Source: Clostridiales bacterium
GTDB lineage: Bacteria; Bacillota; Clostridia; Oscillospirales; CAG-272
Assembly (NCBI GenBank): GCA_021202555.1
Contig: JAJQCT010000032.1
Span: 1-64,000 of the forward strand
DNA length: 64,000 nucleotides
Direction: 5' to 3'
Position 1 is the stretch's first letter, and each line of letters begins with the position of its first letter. Positions 35,817 to 46,024 of this stretch are shown piece after piece. Made by a program: the position numbers and the translations under genes. The notes under the pieces were generated by a model. It was not told where the DNA came from, did no database searches, and saw nothing but the letters and a program-made list of their open reading frames with translations.

Positions 35817-36902
35817 TCAGCCGACAATACCCGAGCGCTCGATACCCTGTACCAAGTACTTCTGAAGGAATGCGTACATGATAACGAGAGGCATCATAAT
35901 GAGTATACCGCAGGTATTTCTGATTGCGGCGACGTACATATTCTCGCCGGCATAACTCGTATCGAGCGAGCTCGGCACGGTGATTATGTCCTTGAGAGTA
36001 TAGGGTCCGCTTGTTGTGAAGAATACGTTGACGTAGTAGTTATCAGTCCACTGCCACGAGAATGCAAAGACGAACACCGTCACGAGCATTGCCGTTGAAA
36101 GCGGGAGAATAACGCGCAGGAATGTCTTGAATGTTCCGGCGCCGTCGATGTAAGCCGATTCCTCAAGCTCATCGGGAACTCCGCGGAAGAACTGACGGAA
36201 GAGGAAGATGTAAAGTCCGTTTTTGAATCCCACACCGCAAATCGAGAGGATTATGAACGGCCAGTACGTGTTGGTAAGCTGAACGCTTGTGAAATCAAGT
36301 ATATCGAGCCACTCGAACACACCGCCTCCGAGCAGGTTGAAGAGTCCAATCTTAATGCCTTCTCCGAACTCAAAGCCTATATCAAAGTAGCGGAACTTCA
36401 TGAACATGGCAAGGTGAAGCGTCTCATTCGGGACGATCATCGTTAAGATGACGAACAGGAAGAGAAGTCCGTTGCCGCGGAATTTAAACTTCGCGAATCC
36501 ATAGCCGACAAGACAGGTGATGAACATCTGAATTATAGCCGTGGAGAACGAAAGAATAAATGTGTTGAGAAGAGCCGTGAAGTAATCGTTGTCTGTTATT
36601 ATCGCCTTGTACGTGTCAAGCGTCGGATTTTTCGGTATGTAAAGCACCGTCGCATCGACGAAGTCGTCAGCGCTCATGAAAGACGACGAAACCTTTGATA
36701 TAAAGGGGTAAATTACGATATACGCAATTCCTATAAGGAAGACGTAAAGACAAATCTTCAGAAGAATGTCCTTCCAGAAGGTGAGGGACAGAACCTTGAT
36801 TTTAAAGCGCTCCCATGTGGAAAGCTGACCTTCAAATTCAACCTTCATCGAGTTCTTTGAGCTTTTCTTTACTTTGACCTTTTTTTCTTTAGCTGCATCC
36901 AT
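35817..36902 (-). CDS. Carbohydrate ABC transporter permease, MalG/UgpE type (second pair)
   Basis: A 361-residue inner-membrane permease with six core helices and a basic N-terminal extension (KEKKVKVKKSSKNS). The EAA loop that docks the ATPase is visible (PDELEESAYIDGAGTFKTFLRVILP). Compared with standard MalG-type proteins it has an insertion between helices three and four (YFDIGFEFGEGIKIGLFNLLGGG). It starts 14 bases after its partner permease with AAGGAGG and is the last gene of the operon. Confidence 0.9.
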   Translation of the reverse strand: MDAAKEKKVKVKKSSKNSMKVEFEGQLSTWERFKIKVLSLTFWKDILLKICLYVFLIGIAYIVIYPFISKVSSSFMSADDFVDATVLYIPKNPTLDTYKAIITDNDYFTALLNTFILSFSTAIIQMFITCLVGYGFAKFKFRGNGLLFLFVILTMIVPNETLHLAMFMKFRYFDIGFEFGEGIKIGLFNLLGGGVFEWLDILDFTSVQLTNTYWPFIILSICGVGFKNGLYIFLFRQFFRGVPDELEESAYIDGAGTFKTFLRVILPLSTAMLVTVFVFAFSWQWTDNYYVNVFFTTSGPYTLKDIITVPSSLDTSYAGENMYVAAIRNTCGILIMMPLVIMYAFLQKYLVQGIERSGIVG

Positions 36903-36916
36903 TTCTCGTCACCTCC

Positions 36917-37930
36917 TTAAGTATCGCGTCTCTGATAGAACGTGTACGCGGACAATATTGCCGTAATGACCGCCAGAAGAAGCATTACTATGAGGAAGTA
37001 CATCCATGACATCGCAGCCGCGAGAACGGTGCCTCCTGCCTCCTCGTAAACAGAGCTTATATATTCCATCACGTTGTTGTCCGTCCTCGTCATCTCATCG
37101 ATAACGGTATAAATCGCGTTGACGAGAATCATCGGGCTTATCATCGGGAAGGTTATCTTCCAGAAGGTTTCCCATGCCGTCGCGCCGTCTATCGAGCAGG
37201 ACTCGTAGATTGCGGGCGAGATGGACTGAAGTCCCGCGAGGTAAATAAGCATCTGAACGCCCGATTTGTTTACGATATCAAATATATCGTTTACAAGATT
37301 GGTGACGTATTCGGCAAGCCCCGAGCCTATCTGCATATTCTCAAAGAGTCTCTCCACGTCAACTACGTTGACTATCTGGGAAACGGTGTTTTCACCGTTT
37401 CCCGTATCAATCTGCGAGCTGGTCGAGCCGAGGTTTGAGAGTATGTTCTGCGCGTCGATGTCTGCGAGAAGTCCCGTGCTGATTATGACGGGGATGAAGA
37501 ATATCGCTCGGAAAAGTCCGCGTCCTGCCATATCCTGATTGAGCAGGATAGCCATAAACAGCGAGAATATGACTATCGCGGGGATGTTGAACAGCAGCGA
37601 CTGTATTCCTTCGATAAGCTCCTGAACGTATGACGAATCGACGAGCAGTGCGTTCGAGTAGTTTTCAAGTCCGACGAATACAAGCTCGTAGCCGCCGCCC
37701 TTGACCGAATTCAGCTCCATGAAGCTGTAGTTTATGGACTGTATTATCATCGGAAGATACACGACGATAAGTCCGATTATGAAGGGCAGAACGAAGAAGT
37801 ATCCCGCGCGCGCCTTCGTGCGTTCAAGCGATTTGCCGCGTTTTCTCTTTTTGGGAGCCATATCAACGGCAGAAACGCTGCTCTTTTTGGAAGCCGGTTT
37901 CTCTTTTACATTTTTGACCTTTTCGCTCAT
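36917..37930 (-). CDS. Carbohydrate ABC transporter permease, MalF/UgpA type (second pair)
   Basis: A 337-residue permease with a lysine-rich N-terminus (PKKRKRGKSLERTKARAGY). The EAA loop reads SPAIYESCSIDGATAWETFW. An acidic, polar extracytoplasmic insertion of about 70 residues (from NILSNLGSTSSQIDTG to NDIFDIVNKSG) is longer than in typical UgpA proteins and might contact the partner surface proteins. GGGAGG precedes the ATG; 15 bases separate it from the DUF5696-like gene. Confidence 0.9.
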   Translation of the reverse strand: MSEKVKNVKEKPASKKSSVSAVDMAPKKRKRGKSLERTKARAGYFFVLPFIIGLIVVYLPMIIQSINYSFMELNSVKGGGYELVFVGLENYSNALLVDSSYVQELIEGIQSLLFNIPAIVIFSLFMAILLNQDMAGRGLFRAIFFIPVIISTGLLADIDAQNILSNLGSTSSQIDTGNGENTVSQIVNVVDVERLFENMQIGSGLAEYVTNLVNDIFDIVNKSGVQMLIYLAGLQSISPAIYESCSIDGATAWETFWKITFPMISPMILVNAIYTVIDEMTRTDNNVMEYISSVYEEAGGTVLAAAMSWMYFLIVMLLLAVITAILSAYTFYQRRDT

Positions 37931-37945
37931 TTCCGTTTTCCTCCC

Positions 37946-40900
37946 TTAGCTTTCCCAGATTACTTCGTAATCGTATGCGCCAATGGTGTACTCCGTGCCG
38001 TTTACGGTTACTTTTATCTGGAAGTTGTTGTAGTTGAGTATGAAGCTTCTGCCGTTTTCGTAGGTTACGAGCACAACCGAGCCATCATCGACAATGTACT
38101 TGGATGTCGTATCGACAAGAACGGTTTCCTCTTCCTCCTCTGACGGATCCTCTGTCTCCTCTGTCTCTTCAGGCTCATCGGAATCGCCAGATTCGCCGGA
38201 TTCGCCAGATTCTGTTTCAGCGGGTTCATCCGTCTCTGTGCCGTTGCTCTCGGTTTCCTCGCCTATCATCGTCGTATCAACCGACGCATAGAGCGTTTCC
38301 ATCTGAGACATAGCATTCTCAACCGATGTGAGAAGGGTTTCAGCCTCTGCCACGAGCGCATATGTTGACGCAGCGTCCTCGTCGCTTATAAGCGTTACGG
38401 GGTAATCGCTCGGATCAGCGATGTAAGCCTTGACGCTCTCTTCAAGCGCCTGTGCGGACTCAACATCAGCCTTTGCGCTTTCAAGCGCTGCCGCCGCGTT
38501 TGCATACTGATTGTTTATCGATGTGATAAGCGCGTTGTATGCGGAAACTGCGCTGTCGTATGCAGCCTCTGCTTCCTCAACCTTGCCCTCGTAGTACTCT
38601 ACAAGCTCTTCCTCGGTGAGTGTGGAGATGTCAACCTCTTCTTCCTCTTCAGATTCGTCAGAATCTGTGTCTTCAGATTCATCAGAATCTGTGCCATCGT
38701 CGTCAGACGATGTGTCGTCAGATTCGGTGTCGTCAGATTCGGTAGAATCTGTAGAATCAGCGTCAGTATCTGTGTCCTCGGTTTCAGCTTCATCAGCATC
38801 CTCGCCGTCAGCGCTTACGTCAGCCTCATCCTCGGTTGTGGTGTCGTCTGATTCGGTAGAATCTGCAGATTCGCCAGAATCTGTGTCATCAGATTCTGTG
38901 CCGTCATCCTCGGTGCCGTCGCCATCGTCGTCAGACGATGTGTCCTCAATTCCAGCCGCAACCTTCGCTGCCGCAAGGAGAGCTTCCATTTCCTCGAGAG
39001 CATCCTCGGCATCATCAACGGACGCAAGCGCCGCATCAAGTCCTGCCGCTGTCTCTGTTATCGATGCCATAGCTTCCTCGATAGCAGTTATATAGCCCTC
39101 AAGATTTTCAACGTACTCGGCAGCCGTATCGGGAGCCGCCTCAATGAGCTTGCGGAGTGCGAGCGCAGCAGCAGCCGCTTCCTTCGCCGCCGCAGCAGCC
39201 TCTTCCTCAGCCGCAGCAGCTTCTGCCGCAGCTATATCGGACGCATCCTGTGCCGCCTCATCGTCCGTCGGAACGCGCTGCGCGTCGAGCAGCAGCTCAT
39301 GTCCGGTTATGAGTGAGGTCTGGAGGTCGCCGATAAGTGAATTCAGCTCCGTGTACATCTCAACGATGTCCTCTTTCCAGATGTCGTATCTTACAGAGTA
39401 GTAGGAGTTGAGCTGTTCATCCTCTTTAAGTGCGGATGTATTCTGATATGCGAGTATGAAGTTGAGCGACGCGCCCGATTCTATCGCCTTGAGGAACGCC
39501 GATTCAACGTCGCCCTCCTCGTTAATCGGATTGCCCGCTATGTTGATATAGCCGTGAAGCACAAGTCCGATGAACGGGATTTCATATGAAGCGTAATAGA
39601 ACTGGCTGCTGTTGAGCGTTACGTTCACGATGTGTTTTACATACGCGAAGGTATATGCGTTTCCGCCGTCAACCATTACGTCGTAGTTCGCCGAGATATC
39701 CTCAAGCAGCTCCATCGTATACTGCTTGGAATCCTCGCGGTTGTACGGATCGTCCTCGTCAAAGTCGGAGTTGAGGTCCGTGCCGAGCGTTGAAACGGAA
39801 ATTCCAACCGCGTCGTATTTAGCATAGTTTACGGAGAACTTCTCCCAGAAGTGGTAATATACCGACGGGGAAATAGCTATCTCGTAATTTCTCGTGTACG
39901 ACTGCGTCGTCGCGTCATAATAACGCTTTGACGTGTATCTGTCGTCGATTGTCTTTACAGCGTGCGAGCTGTAGGAGAATCCGTCGAGCAGCTTGTCGTT
40001 TGCAGCGTAAGCGAAGTCGAAGTCGGGATAAATTCCGAGATTCTTGTCGCTCGCGTATTCGAGAAGCGCCTCAAATCCGTCGGAGCCGCCGACCGCATCC
40101 TCCCAGTTGAGATTATACGGTACGTAGGAATCGGAAAGTCCTCCGTTCGCGAAGCCTGTCAGCTTGAAGTTGATGTTGTCAACTCCCTCCGCCGACAGCT
40201 CCTCGTACATCGTGATGATGTCCTCGAATGTCGTTAGTGCGGTGTCCACCGTCACAGGAATTGACAGGATTTTCTCCGTCGTCTGAAGCGTGCCGAGAAC
40301 CTCTATGTAAAGGGGCATATTTTCGGCAGTTTCTTCCTCTGTTATCCTTGTGAGGATTCCCTGCTTTTCAAGATAATCACGGTAAGCGGACGCCATGCCG
40401 TAATATGTCGGCTCGTATGTGGAGCTCATCGTTCCCGCCGCAATCGCGTCAGCCGCCAGCTCCTCATCGTCAAGCATGATATAGAGGATTCTGTAGCTGT
40501 CGGTGTACTTACGCGACGAGGTTACGCGCCATGTCGTGTTTGAAGCAGCGGAAATCAACTCGGAAAGGTTATATTCGTCGGACGGCTGCGGCGTAAACGA
40601 AACCTGCATCGACGCATATTTGTTTATCGAGCCGCCGTTCGCGTACATTAGCTCCGCCATCGAGTCGCCCTCGGTTATGATTGCGACATAACCCTTGCTC
40701 CTCGTCACCTCTTCCGTTGTCGTGGTTGTCTTAGTCTCCGCAGGGACCTCGACCTCCTCGCCCGTTTCCTCATCCGTATACGTGTACGCCTCGGTTATAA
40801 TCTCCGTCTCCGTAGTCGTCACGCTCTCCGTGACGGTTGTGACAGCGCCCCAGACAGGTACTGTCATCACCTCCTGATGCGCGCCGGAGATTTCGGAATA

Positions 40901-41956
40901 CGCATAATCGGGTCCGTACATCTGACCGGCTCGGTTCCACGTTATGCCCGCTAGGTCATCCGCGTTTATCAGCGAGCCTGAGCCGTCGGGCAGGAATGAA
41001 TAGCCCTCATTTTCTGAGCTTATCGCTCCCATATAGGGAAGCACCGTAATGTCAATCAGGGTGTATGTCGTCTCGTCGTAGCGGATGCCGTTCGCGGGGA
41101 GACGAGCCTCGATTCCGTCCTCGGAAAGAGTATACTCAAGTGCGAGACGGAAGAGTGCGGGCGCCTCATCGGTGCCTTCATACCCTGTCAGCTCGTGGTC
41201 GTAGTCGAGATCCTCATACGAATAATCGGGGCAGTACGTCTTAATCGTCGTTTCACTCGTCGTAAGCTCGTAGTCCGATGCGTTCGTAGCGTAGATGTAG
41301 ACCGCCATCGAGTTTGTTATCGGGTATTTTGCCTGCATTTCCGCGATTGCACGCTCCGAAAGGGTGGTGTCATACGGGTCCTGAAGCACGTACATCGAAA
41401 GGAGCTTATTATAGTAGAATTCGCTGTCGATGTTCGCAAGAATGAGCGTTTCAAAGCGCGTCTTTTCAATCATTCTCGGAACAAGTCGTCTTGTATCCTG
41501 ACGACCCATCGCGTATTCAACACGAATACCGCCCTTGATGTTCTTGATTGTTACCTGGCTGCGAAGGGAAGCCTCGGTGTAGCTGTACATCGTGCTTTCC
41601 GTTCCCTCGTCATCCTCATACGTGATGATTATCTGCGAGAGAAGCTGCTGCCTTACCGTCGCCGAGCTTGCAGCGCTCGTGCCGCCCGCATCATAAGGAT
41701 TCGTAAAGAGGACCTGCCCCGTCGAAACCTTCACAAATGCGACCTCGCCCGAATACTCGTCGGCGTAAATCTGATAGCCGTAAGCCTCTTTATAAAGCGT
41801 CATTGTCGCGAGCTTCGCGCTCTCCGACGCCATTTCAACATTGGCGTAATCGTAATTTGCCGTTGCCGCCGCCGAAACGGACGTGATTCCTATCGAGGTC
41901 ACGACCATAATAGAGGTAAGAATAACGGAAATGATTTTTATAATGCTCTTTTTCAT
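37946..41956 (-). CDS. Giant exported DUF5696-like protein with acidic low-complexity insert
   Basis: A 1336-residue protein with a signal peptide (IIKIISVILTSIMVVTSIGI). The first 900 residues are beta-sandwich plus TIM-barrel-like sequence (ISSENEGYSFLPDGSGSLIN, INFKLTGFANGGLSDSYVPY, KNLGIYPDFDFAYAAND) that I associate with DUF5696, a presumed carbohydrate-active family found beside ABC permeases. An Ala-rich helical segment, an extreme Ser/Asp/Glu/Thr tract of about 100 residues, another helical segment and a second acidic tract follow. The extreme C-terminus returns to a folded beta segment (YTIGAYDYEVIW). It is probably a surface glycan-binding or glycan-cleaving partner of the transporter; no activity is known to me. 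Confidence 0.7.
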   Translation of the reverse strand: MKKSIIKIISVILTSIMVVTSIGITSVSAAATANYDYANVEMASESAKLATMTLYKEAYGYQIYADEYSGEVAFVKVSTGQVLFTNPYDAGGTSAASSATVRQQLLSQIIITYEDDEGTESTMYSYTEASLRSQVTIKNIKGGIRVEYAMGRQDTRRLVPRMIEKTRFETLILANIDSEFYYNKLLSMYVLQDPYDTTLSERAIAEMQAKYPITNSMAVYIYATNASDYELTTSETTIKTYCPDYSYEDLDYDHELTGYEGTDEAPALFRLALEYTLSEDGIEARLPANGIRYDETTYTLIDITVLPYMGAISSENEGYSFLPDGSGSLINADDLAGITWNRAGQMYGPDYAYSEISGAHQEVMTVPVWGAVTTVTESVTTTETEIITEAYTYTDEETGEEVEVPAETKTTTTTEEVTRSKGYVAIITEGDSMAELMYANGGSINKYASMQVSFTPQPSDEYNLSELISAASNTTWRVTSSRKYTDSYRILYIMLDDEELAADAIAAGTMSSTYEPTYYGMASAYRDYLEKQGILTRITEEETAENMPLYIEVLGTLQTTEKILSIPVTVDTALTTFEDIITMYEELSAEGVDNINFKLTGFANGGLSDSYVPYNLNWEDAVGGSDGFEALLEYASDKNLGIYPDFDFAYAANDKLLDGFSYSSHAVKTIDDRYTSKRYYDATTQSYTRNYEIAISPSVYYHFWEKFSVNYAKYDAVGISVSTLGTDLNSDFDEDDPYNREDSKQYTMELLEDISANYDVMVDGGNAYTFAYVKHIVNVTLNSSQFYYASYEIPFIGLVLHGYINIAGNPINEEGDVESAFLKAIESGASLNFILAYQNTSALKEDEQLNSYYSVRYDIWKEDIVEMYTELNSLIGDLQTSLITGHELLLDAQRVPTDDEAAQDASDIAAAEAAAAEEEAAAAAKEAAAAALALRKLIEAAPDTAAEYVENLEGYITAIEEAMASITETAAGLDAALASVDDAEDALEEMEALLAAAKVAAGIEDTSSDDDGDGTEDDGTESDDTDSGESADSTESDDTTTEDEADVSADGEDADEAETEDTDTDADSTDSTESDDTESDDTSSDDDGTDSDESEDTDSDESEEEEEVDISTLTEEELVEYYEGKVEEAEAAYDSAVSAYNALITSINNQYANAAAALESAKADVESAQALEESVKAYIADPSDYPVTLISDEDAASTYALVAEAETLLTSVENAMSQMETLYASVDTTMIGEETESNGTETDEPAETESGESGESGDSDEPEETEETEDPSEEEEETVLVDTTSKYIVDDGSVVLVTYENGRSFILNYNNFQIKVTVNGTEYTIGAYDYEVIWES

Positions 41957-41976
41957 CGATTATTCCTCCTTCACCG

Positions 41977-44130
41977 TTAACTTCGGTACGACAGCTCGAC
42001 CGCGATGCTCGAGACGAAGCTTACCATCTGCGCGACAAGGCTCGAGAAGAGTACCGCCACGAAGATTATGAACGCCATGGCGACAACCGTACCGAGTATC
42101 GTCGTCAGATTCTTTAAGAGTGAGTAGTCATGCGTTACCATCATTCCGAAGAAGAGGAGAATTCCCGTCCAGATCCATCCAAGCGCTACGAGGAGCGTCA
42201 TTACGCCTTCCTCATCGTCAACAAGGACGTTCGAGAGAAGCGTTGACGGGATTATTATCATCGGAAGCGGAAGCAGACTGTATGTTGATGCAATGAAAAT
42301 GTCCTTGAAGCTTCCTTCGCCGTCAAAGAGCGTCGTCAGACACCAGTTTCCGACAGCAAAGAGGATAAGCGGCACGCAGACGGAAGCAACGCACGCAAAC
42401 ACGCTCATCGAACTTTGCGTCGGGTTGAATATATAACCCGTGCCTACCGACTGGTAGAAGAAGGCGAAAATAGTGATAACCAGATACACAATTCCCGCTC
42501 TCACCGAGCCTCTCTGCTCATGCTTGAGGTCCCAGAAGCCGTCGAACGGATGGAAGATCAAGTGGAATGCGTAGAGCATTTCCTCCTTGAAGCTCTTTCG
42601 ACCGACCTTTAGCTGCGTTTCCTTGTTCACCTTGTTCGCGTACTTGAAGAACCTCGAAATTGCAACGCATACGACGATAATTACTATCGGGATTACCCAG
42701 ATCCACGTCGACATCCATTCGCTTCTTACCTCACGGAAGGCATCGGAGTAGCCCTCGGTGTCATATGCGAGCGAATAGTATTCCATCGCTTCCTCATAAT
42801 CGCCGTCGCGGTATAGCGCGTCGCCGATTCCGATATAAGCGGAGTCAAAGTTACTGTTGCGCTGCAAGATCAGCGTCCAGTCTTCAACCGCAAGGTCGTA
42901 AATTCGGTCGTTCTGGTGTTCGAGTGCGGTTATAAGCAAATCTCCGTACTCGGTGCGTCTGTAAACGGTGAAGCTGTTCCTTGAGCTGTCAAGAAGCAGT
43001 ATATCGGTGCCGTTATAGACGATTGCAGCCACCTTCGAGATATTTCCGAGCTGGTCGCCCGTATCGCCGAAGATGAAGAGCATATTGCCCCATTTATCAT
43101 AGGTATAAACCTTGGAGCGCTTCTGGTCGATTATTGACCATGTTTCCTCGGGTCCGACGGCAACGTCAACGATTGTCGACGCACCCGTTATGGACGCGGT
43201 TGAGGAGCTCGATACCGAAACCTCACCTGACGGCGGCCAGAAGCCCGTTCTGCTCATAACGTCGTTGCCGGCGGAATTGAGCTTCTTGACGGGGGCGTAG
43301 TCGCCCGACGTGGAACGTGAGCTGATTGCCGACTGCTGCGTGTCCTCGTCGATTGAGGAGGTTGTCACGTAAATGAAGCCGTCCTCATCAATTGTGATGT
43401 TGTTGAACTCTGTCGAAACGTATTCAGCCGTCGATTCTCTCTGCTCGTCAGTCTGGAAGTTGCGCCAGATGATTTCCCATGCGGAAATCGTAACCTTCTG
43501 CGCTCCGATGAAGCCCATGAAGCTTGCGTCGTCATCCATGACGATGATGCCCTGATATGTCGTACTCGACACGACGAAGATACGTCCGTAGTTGTCAACT
43601 GCACAGGCTATGGGTCTGTAGAGGTTGCCCTCCTCAAAGTACGATGACGTCGGTTTCGGAATCGTCTTATAGTAACCGCCGTCGCGGTCGAACATGACGA
43701 TTCTGTTGTTGCTCGTGTCGCAGACGTAGATGTAATCCTCGGAGATGAACACGCCCGCGGGGCTGTTGAAGCTGTCAACGACGCCCCATTCGTTTGTAAA
43801 TTCCGTAATCATGTACTTGAGCTTATAGTAGTTGTCCATGACTATGACTGCGTTGAGGGACGCATCAACTATGTAGATATTGCCCTCGTCGTCGATTTCA
43901 AGGTCGCGGACATCGCTCAGCTCAGTTTCAAGTCCGATGTAAGAGGAGTCAACGCTTCTTTCGGGGACGTAGGCGTCAGGTGACTGAAGCGCGTAGCCCT
44001 CATACGAATACGTATACGTCGCATACGATGATGCCGATGCTCCGATCGTGAAGACGGAGAGCAGCATAACGAATGTAACCACGAGTATCGCCCTTGAAAG
44101 GAAGCGTCTCTTTTTTCCGTAATGTTCCAT
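41977..44130 (-). CDS. NHL-repeat, TPR and Yip1-domain membrane protein
   Basis: A 717-residue protein. ATG 44130 follows GGGAGG; the ORF-track start overlaps the upstream permease. A signal-like helix (FLSRAILVVTFVMLLSVFTI) is followed by an outside NHL-type beta-propeller (VRDLEIDDEGNIYIVDASLN, PAGVFISEDYIYVCDTSNNR). Next is one TPR-like pair (AYIGIGDALYRDGDYEEAMEYY), a membrane helix, and a C-terminal multi-helix Yip1-like domain (LFHPFDGFWDLKHEQRGSVR). A propeller outside tied to a membrane domain suggests sensing or organising of the transporter complex. It lies between permease pair one and the DUF5696-like gene. Confidence 0.78.
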   Translation of the reverse strand: MEHYGKKRRFLSRAILVVTFVMLLSVFTIGASASSYATYTYSYEGYALQSPDAYVPERSVDSSYIGLETELSDVRDLEIDDEGNIYIVDASLNAVIVMDNYYKLKYMITEFTNEWGVVDSFNSPAGVFISEDYIYVCDTSNNRIVMFDRDGGYYKTIPKPTSSYFEEGNLYRPIACAVDNYGRIFVVSSTTYQGIIVMDDDASFMGFIGAQKVTISAWEIIWRNFQTDEQRESTAEYVSTEFNNITIDEDGFIYVTTSSIDEDTQQSAISSRSTSGDYAPVKKLNSAGNDVMSRTGFWPPSGEVSVSSSSTASITGASTIVDVAVGPEETWSIIDQKRSKVYTYDKWGNMLFIFGDTGDQLGNISKVAAIVYNGTDILLLDSSRNSFTVYRRTEYGDLLITALEHQNDRIYDLAVEDWTLILQRNSNFDSAYIGIGDALYRDGDYEEAMEYYSLAYDTEGYSDAFREVRSEWMSTWIWVIPIVIIVVCVAISRFFKYANKVNKETQLKVGRKSFKEEMLYAFHLIFHPFDGFWDLKHEQRGSVRAGIVYLVITIFAFFYQSVGTGYIFNPTQSSMSVFACVASVCVPLILFAVGNWCLTTLFDGEGSFKDIFIASTYSLLPLPMIIIPSTLLSNVLVDDEEGVMTLLVALGWIWTGILLFFGMMVTHDYSLLKNLTTILGTVVAMAFIIFVAVLFSSLVAQMVSFVSSIAVELSYRS

Positions 44131-44141
44131 GTGCGCCTCCC

Positions 44142-45017
44142 TTAGTCTTTCATTCCCGACGAGCCCATCGTCTCGATGATGTTGCTCTGTGAAACAACGA
44201 ATACGAGAATCGGGACTGCCATCATTACGACTGTTGCGGCTGCGGACGCGCCCGCACGGGCGATACCGCCTGCCGTAATCTGCGAAATTGCGTAGTTGAG
44301 CGTCTTGAGCTGCTCGGAATAGATGTAAATCGACGAGCCGGAGTTCCAGAGTCCCTGGAAGCAGTAGATGATGAGCGTCAGCCATGCGGGCTTAACCATC
44401 GGCATTGCGATTGCCCAGAAGGCGTAAAGCTCGGATGCGCCGTCAAGACGTGCGCTCTCGAGGATTTCATCTGCCACGTTCGTCTCCATGAACTGCTTCA
44501 TGAGGTAAAGACCGAGGGTGTATCCGAAGGACGGAACGATAACCGCCAGATACGTGTCGATCCAGCCGAGCCAGGACATGATGATGAACACGGTCACGCT
44601 CGTTACGGTTGAGGTAAACATGAGCGATTTAACGACTATGTTGAACATGAAGTCGCGTCCCGGGAAATGAAGCTTAGCGAGAGCGTAAGCGGCGAGAGAT
44701 GCGAATACGAGGTTTCCGAAGGTTCCCGCAACGGAGATGAACACCGTGTTGAATATGTAGCGGGAGAAGGGGACCCACGAATCCGCCATCAGCGAGAACA
44801 GGTCGCTGAAGTTTTTAAGAGTGGGGTTGATTACGTAAAAGCGGGGAGGATACATCCACAGCTCGTCAAGCGGCTTGAGCGACTGAAGAAGAACGTAAAG
44901 CATGGGAAGGAACATGAACACACCCATGATTACGAGGAATACGGTAATGCCCGCATCTCCTCCTCTTGATCGGTTGAGGACAACCTTATGACCTCTTGTT
45001 CTTAATTTTCTCGCCAT
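44142..45017 (-). CDS. Carbohydrate ABC transporter permease, MalG type (first pair)
   Basis: A 291-residue permease with six helices and the EAA loop VADEILESARLDGASELYAF. The N-terminal region SLKPLDELWMYPPRFYVINP is the typical MalG-like segment after helix one. It begins one base after the stop of its partner and uses an internal AGGTAGGA site. It forms the membrane channel with the 322-residue permease. The substrate is unknown. Confidence 0.92.
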   Translation of the reverse strand: MARKLRTRGHKVVLNRSRGGDAGITVFLVIMGVFMFLPMLYVLLQSLKPLDELWMYPPRFYVINPTLKNFSDLFSLMADSWVPFSRYIFNTVFISVAGTFGNLVFASLAAYALAKLHFPGRDFMFNIVVKSLMFTSTVTSVTVFIIMSWLGWIDTYLAVIVPSFGYTLGLYLMKQFMETNVADEILESARLDGASELYAFWAIAMPMVKPAWLTLIIYCFQGLWNSGSSIYIYSEQLKTLNYAISQITAGGIARAGASAAATVVMMAVPILVFVVSQSNIIETMGSSGMKD

Positions 45018-45018
45018 T

Positions 45019-45987
45019 TTATTGTCCTACCTTTGAAAGTAATTTCTGTACCAGCATGTTCGCGCCCATCTCCATCGCGAACAGTAGCACGGCAATGCAG
45101 GATGAATATCCGACCTCCCAGCGCTGTCCGCCGTAGTCCTCCAGATGATGGACTATAGTCCAGCAGCAGTAGTCAACAGACGGGAATCCGCAGAGTGCGG
45201 TAACGATTCCGCCGAATCCGAACGAGCCGGTGATGGCGAGAATAGCACCGAACATGAGCTGCGGCTTCATGACGGGAAGGGTTACATACCAAAGCTCCTG
45301 CCAGCGGTTTCTGATTCCGTCAACCGCCGCCGCCTCATAGTATGATTTGGAGATTCCCTGAAGTCCCGCGATGAATGAGAGGAAGGCTGTTCCGAGTGAT
45401 GTCCAGAGGGCGACGACTATGCAGAGCGGCATTGCATAGTCCGCGTCGTAGAACCACAGTATAGGTTCGTCTATGAGTCCCCAGTTGAGAAGCCAGCCGT
45501 TTACCCAGCCGTAGGAGTCGCTTGAGAAAAGCGTACCCCAGACAAGATATACGTTGCCTCCGATTGAAGGAGCGTAAAAGACGAGTGTTACGAGCGCTCT
45601 TACCTTCGGCGAAAGCTCATTGATGAACCATGCGATGAAGAGTGAGAGGAAATAGGACGTAGGTCCCGTGATGACCGCGAAAATCAACGTATTCTGGATT
45701 GCCGTGATGAACAGGTCATCCTCCAAAAAAAGGCGGATGTAGTTATCAAGGAATACGAAGTTCGGCCACTGAAGCATATTGAAGTCGGTAAAGCTCAGGA
45801 ATATCGAAAGGACGACAGGAATTACCGTGAAGGCGAGGAAGACAATCATGAAGGGCGCCACCATGAAGTAGCCGACCTTATTCACTTTCATCTCCCTCAG
45901 CGTCCACTGAAGTCTCGTCATATCCTTGCGGGATACGGGGTGCTTTCCCGGAGTTTCAACCGCTGCAGTCTCTGTGTTGTTTGCCAT
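45019..45987 (-). CDS. Carbohydrate ABC transporter permease, MalF/UgpA type (first pair)
   Basis: A 322-residue permease. The EAA loop reads ISKSYYEAAAVDGIRNRWQE. Six core helices are visible (YFMVAPFMIVFLAFTVIPVV onward). It starts 37 bases after the solute-binding gene with AAAGGAG. With the next permease it forms the first of two complete permease pairs in this operon, although only one binding protein is present. Confidence 0.92.
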   Translation of the reverse strand: MANNTETAAVETPGKHPVSRKDMTRLQWTLREMKVNKVGYFMVAPFMIVFLAFTVIPVVLSIFLSFTDFNMLQWPNFVFLDNYIRLFLEDDLFITAIQNTLIFAVITGPTSYFLSLFIAWFINELSPKVRALVTLVFYAPSIGGNVYLVWGTLFSSDSYGWVNGWLLNWGLIDEPILWFYDADYAMPLCIVVALWTSLGTAFLSFIAGLQGISKSYYEAAAVDGIRNRWQELWYVTLPVMKPQLMFGAILAITGSFGFGGIVTALCGFPSVDYCCWTIVHHLEDYGGQRWEVGYSSCIAVLLFAMEMGANMLVQKLLSKVGQ

Positions 45988-46024
45988 CGGTGTTATATCT
46001 CCTTTGCAGTTTTATAAATCTTTA

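Noticed and set aside
38616-39095. Plus-strand Ser/Val repeat ORF opposite the DUF5696-like gene
   Set aside because: It is the antisense reading of the acidic Ser/Asp/Glu tract; there is no ribosome binding site.
41977-44385. Longer 802-codon version of the NHL-Yip1 protein
   Set aside because: The first 85 codons overlap the upstream permease gene in another frame and do not look like protein sequence; the ATG at 44130 has GGGAGG and starts a signal sequence.
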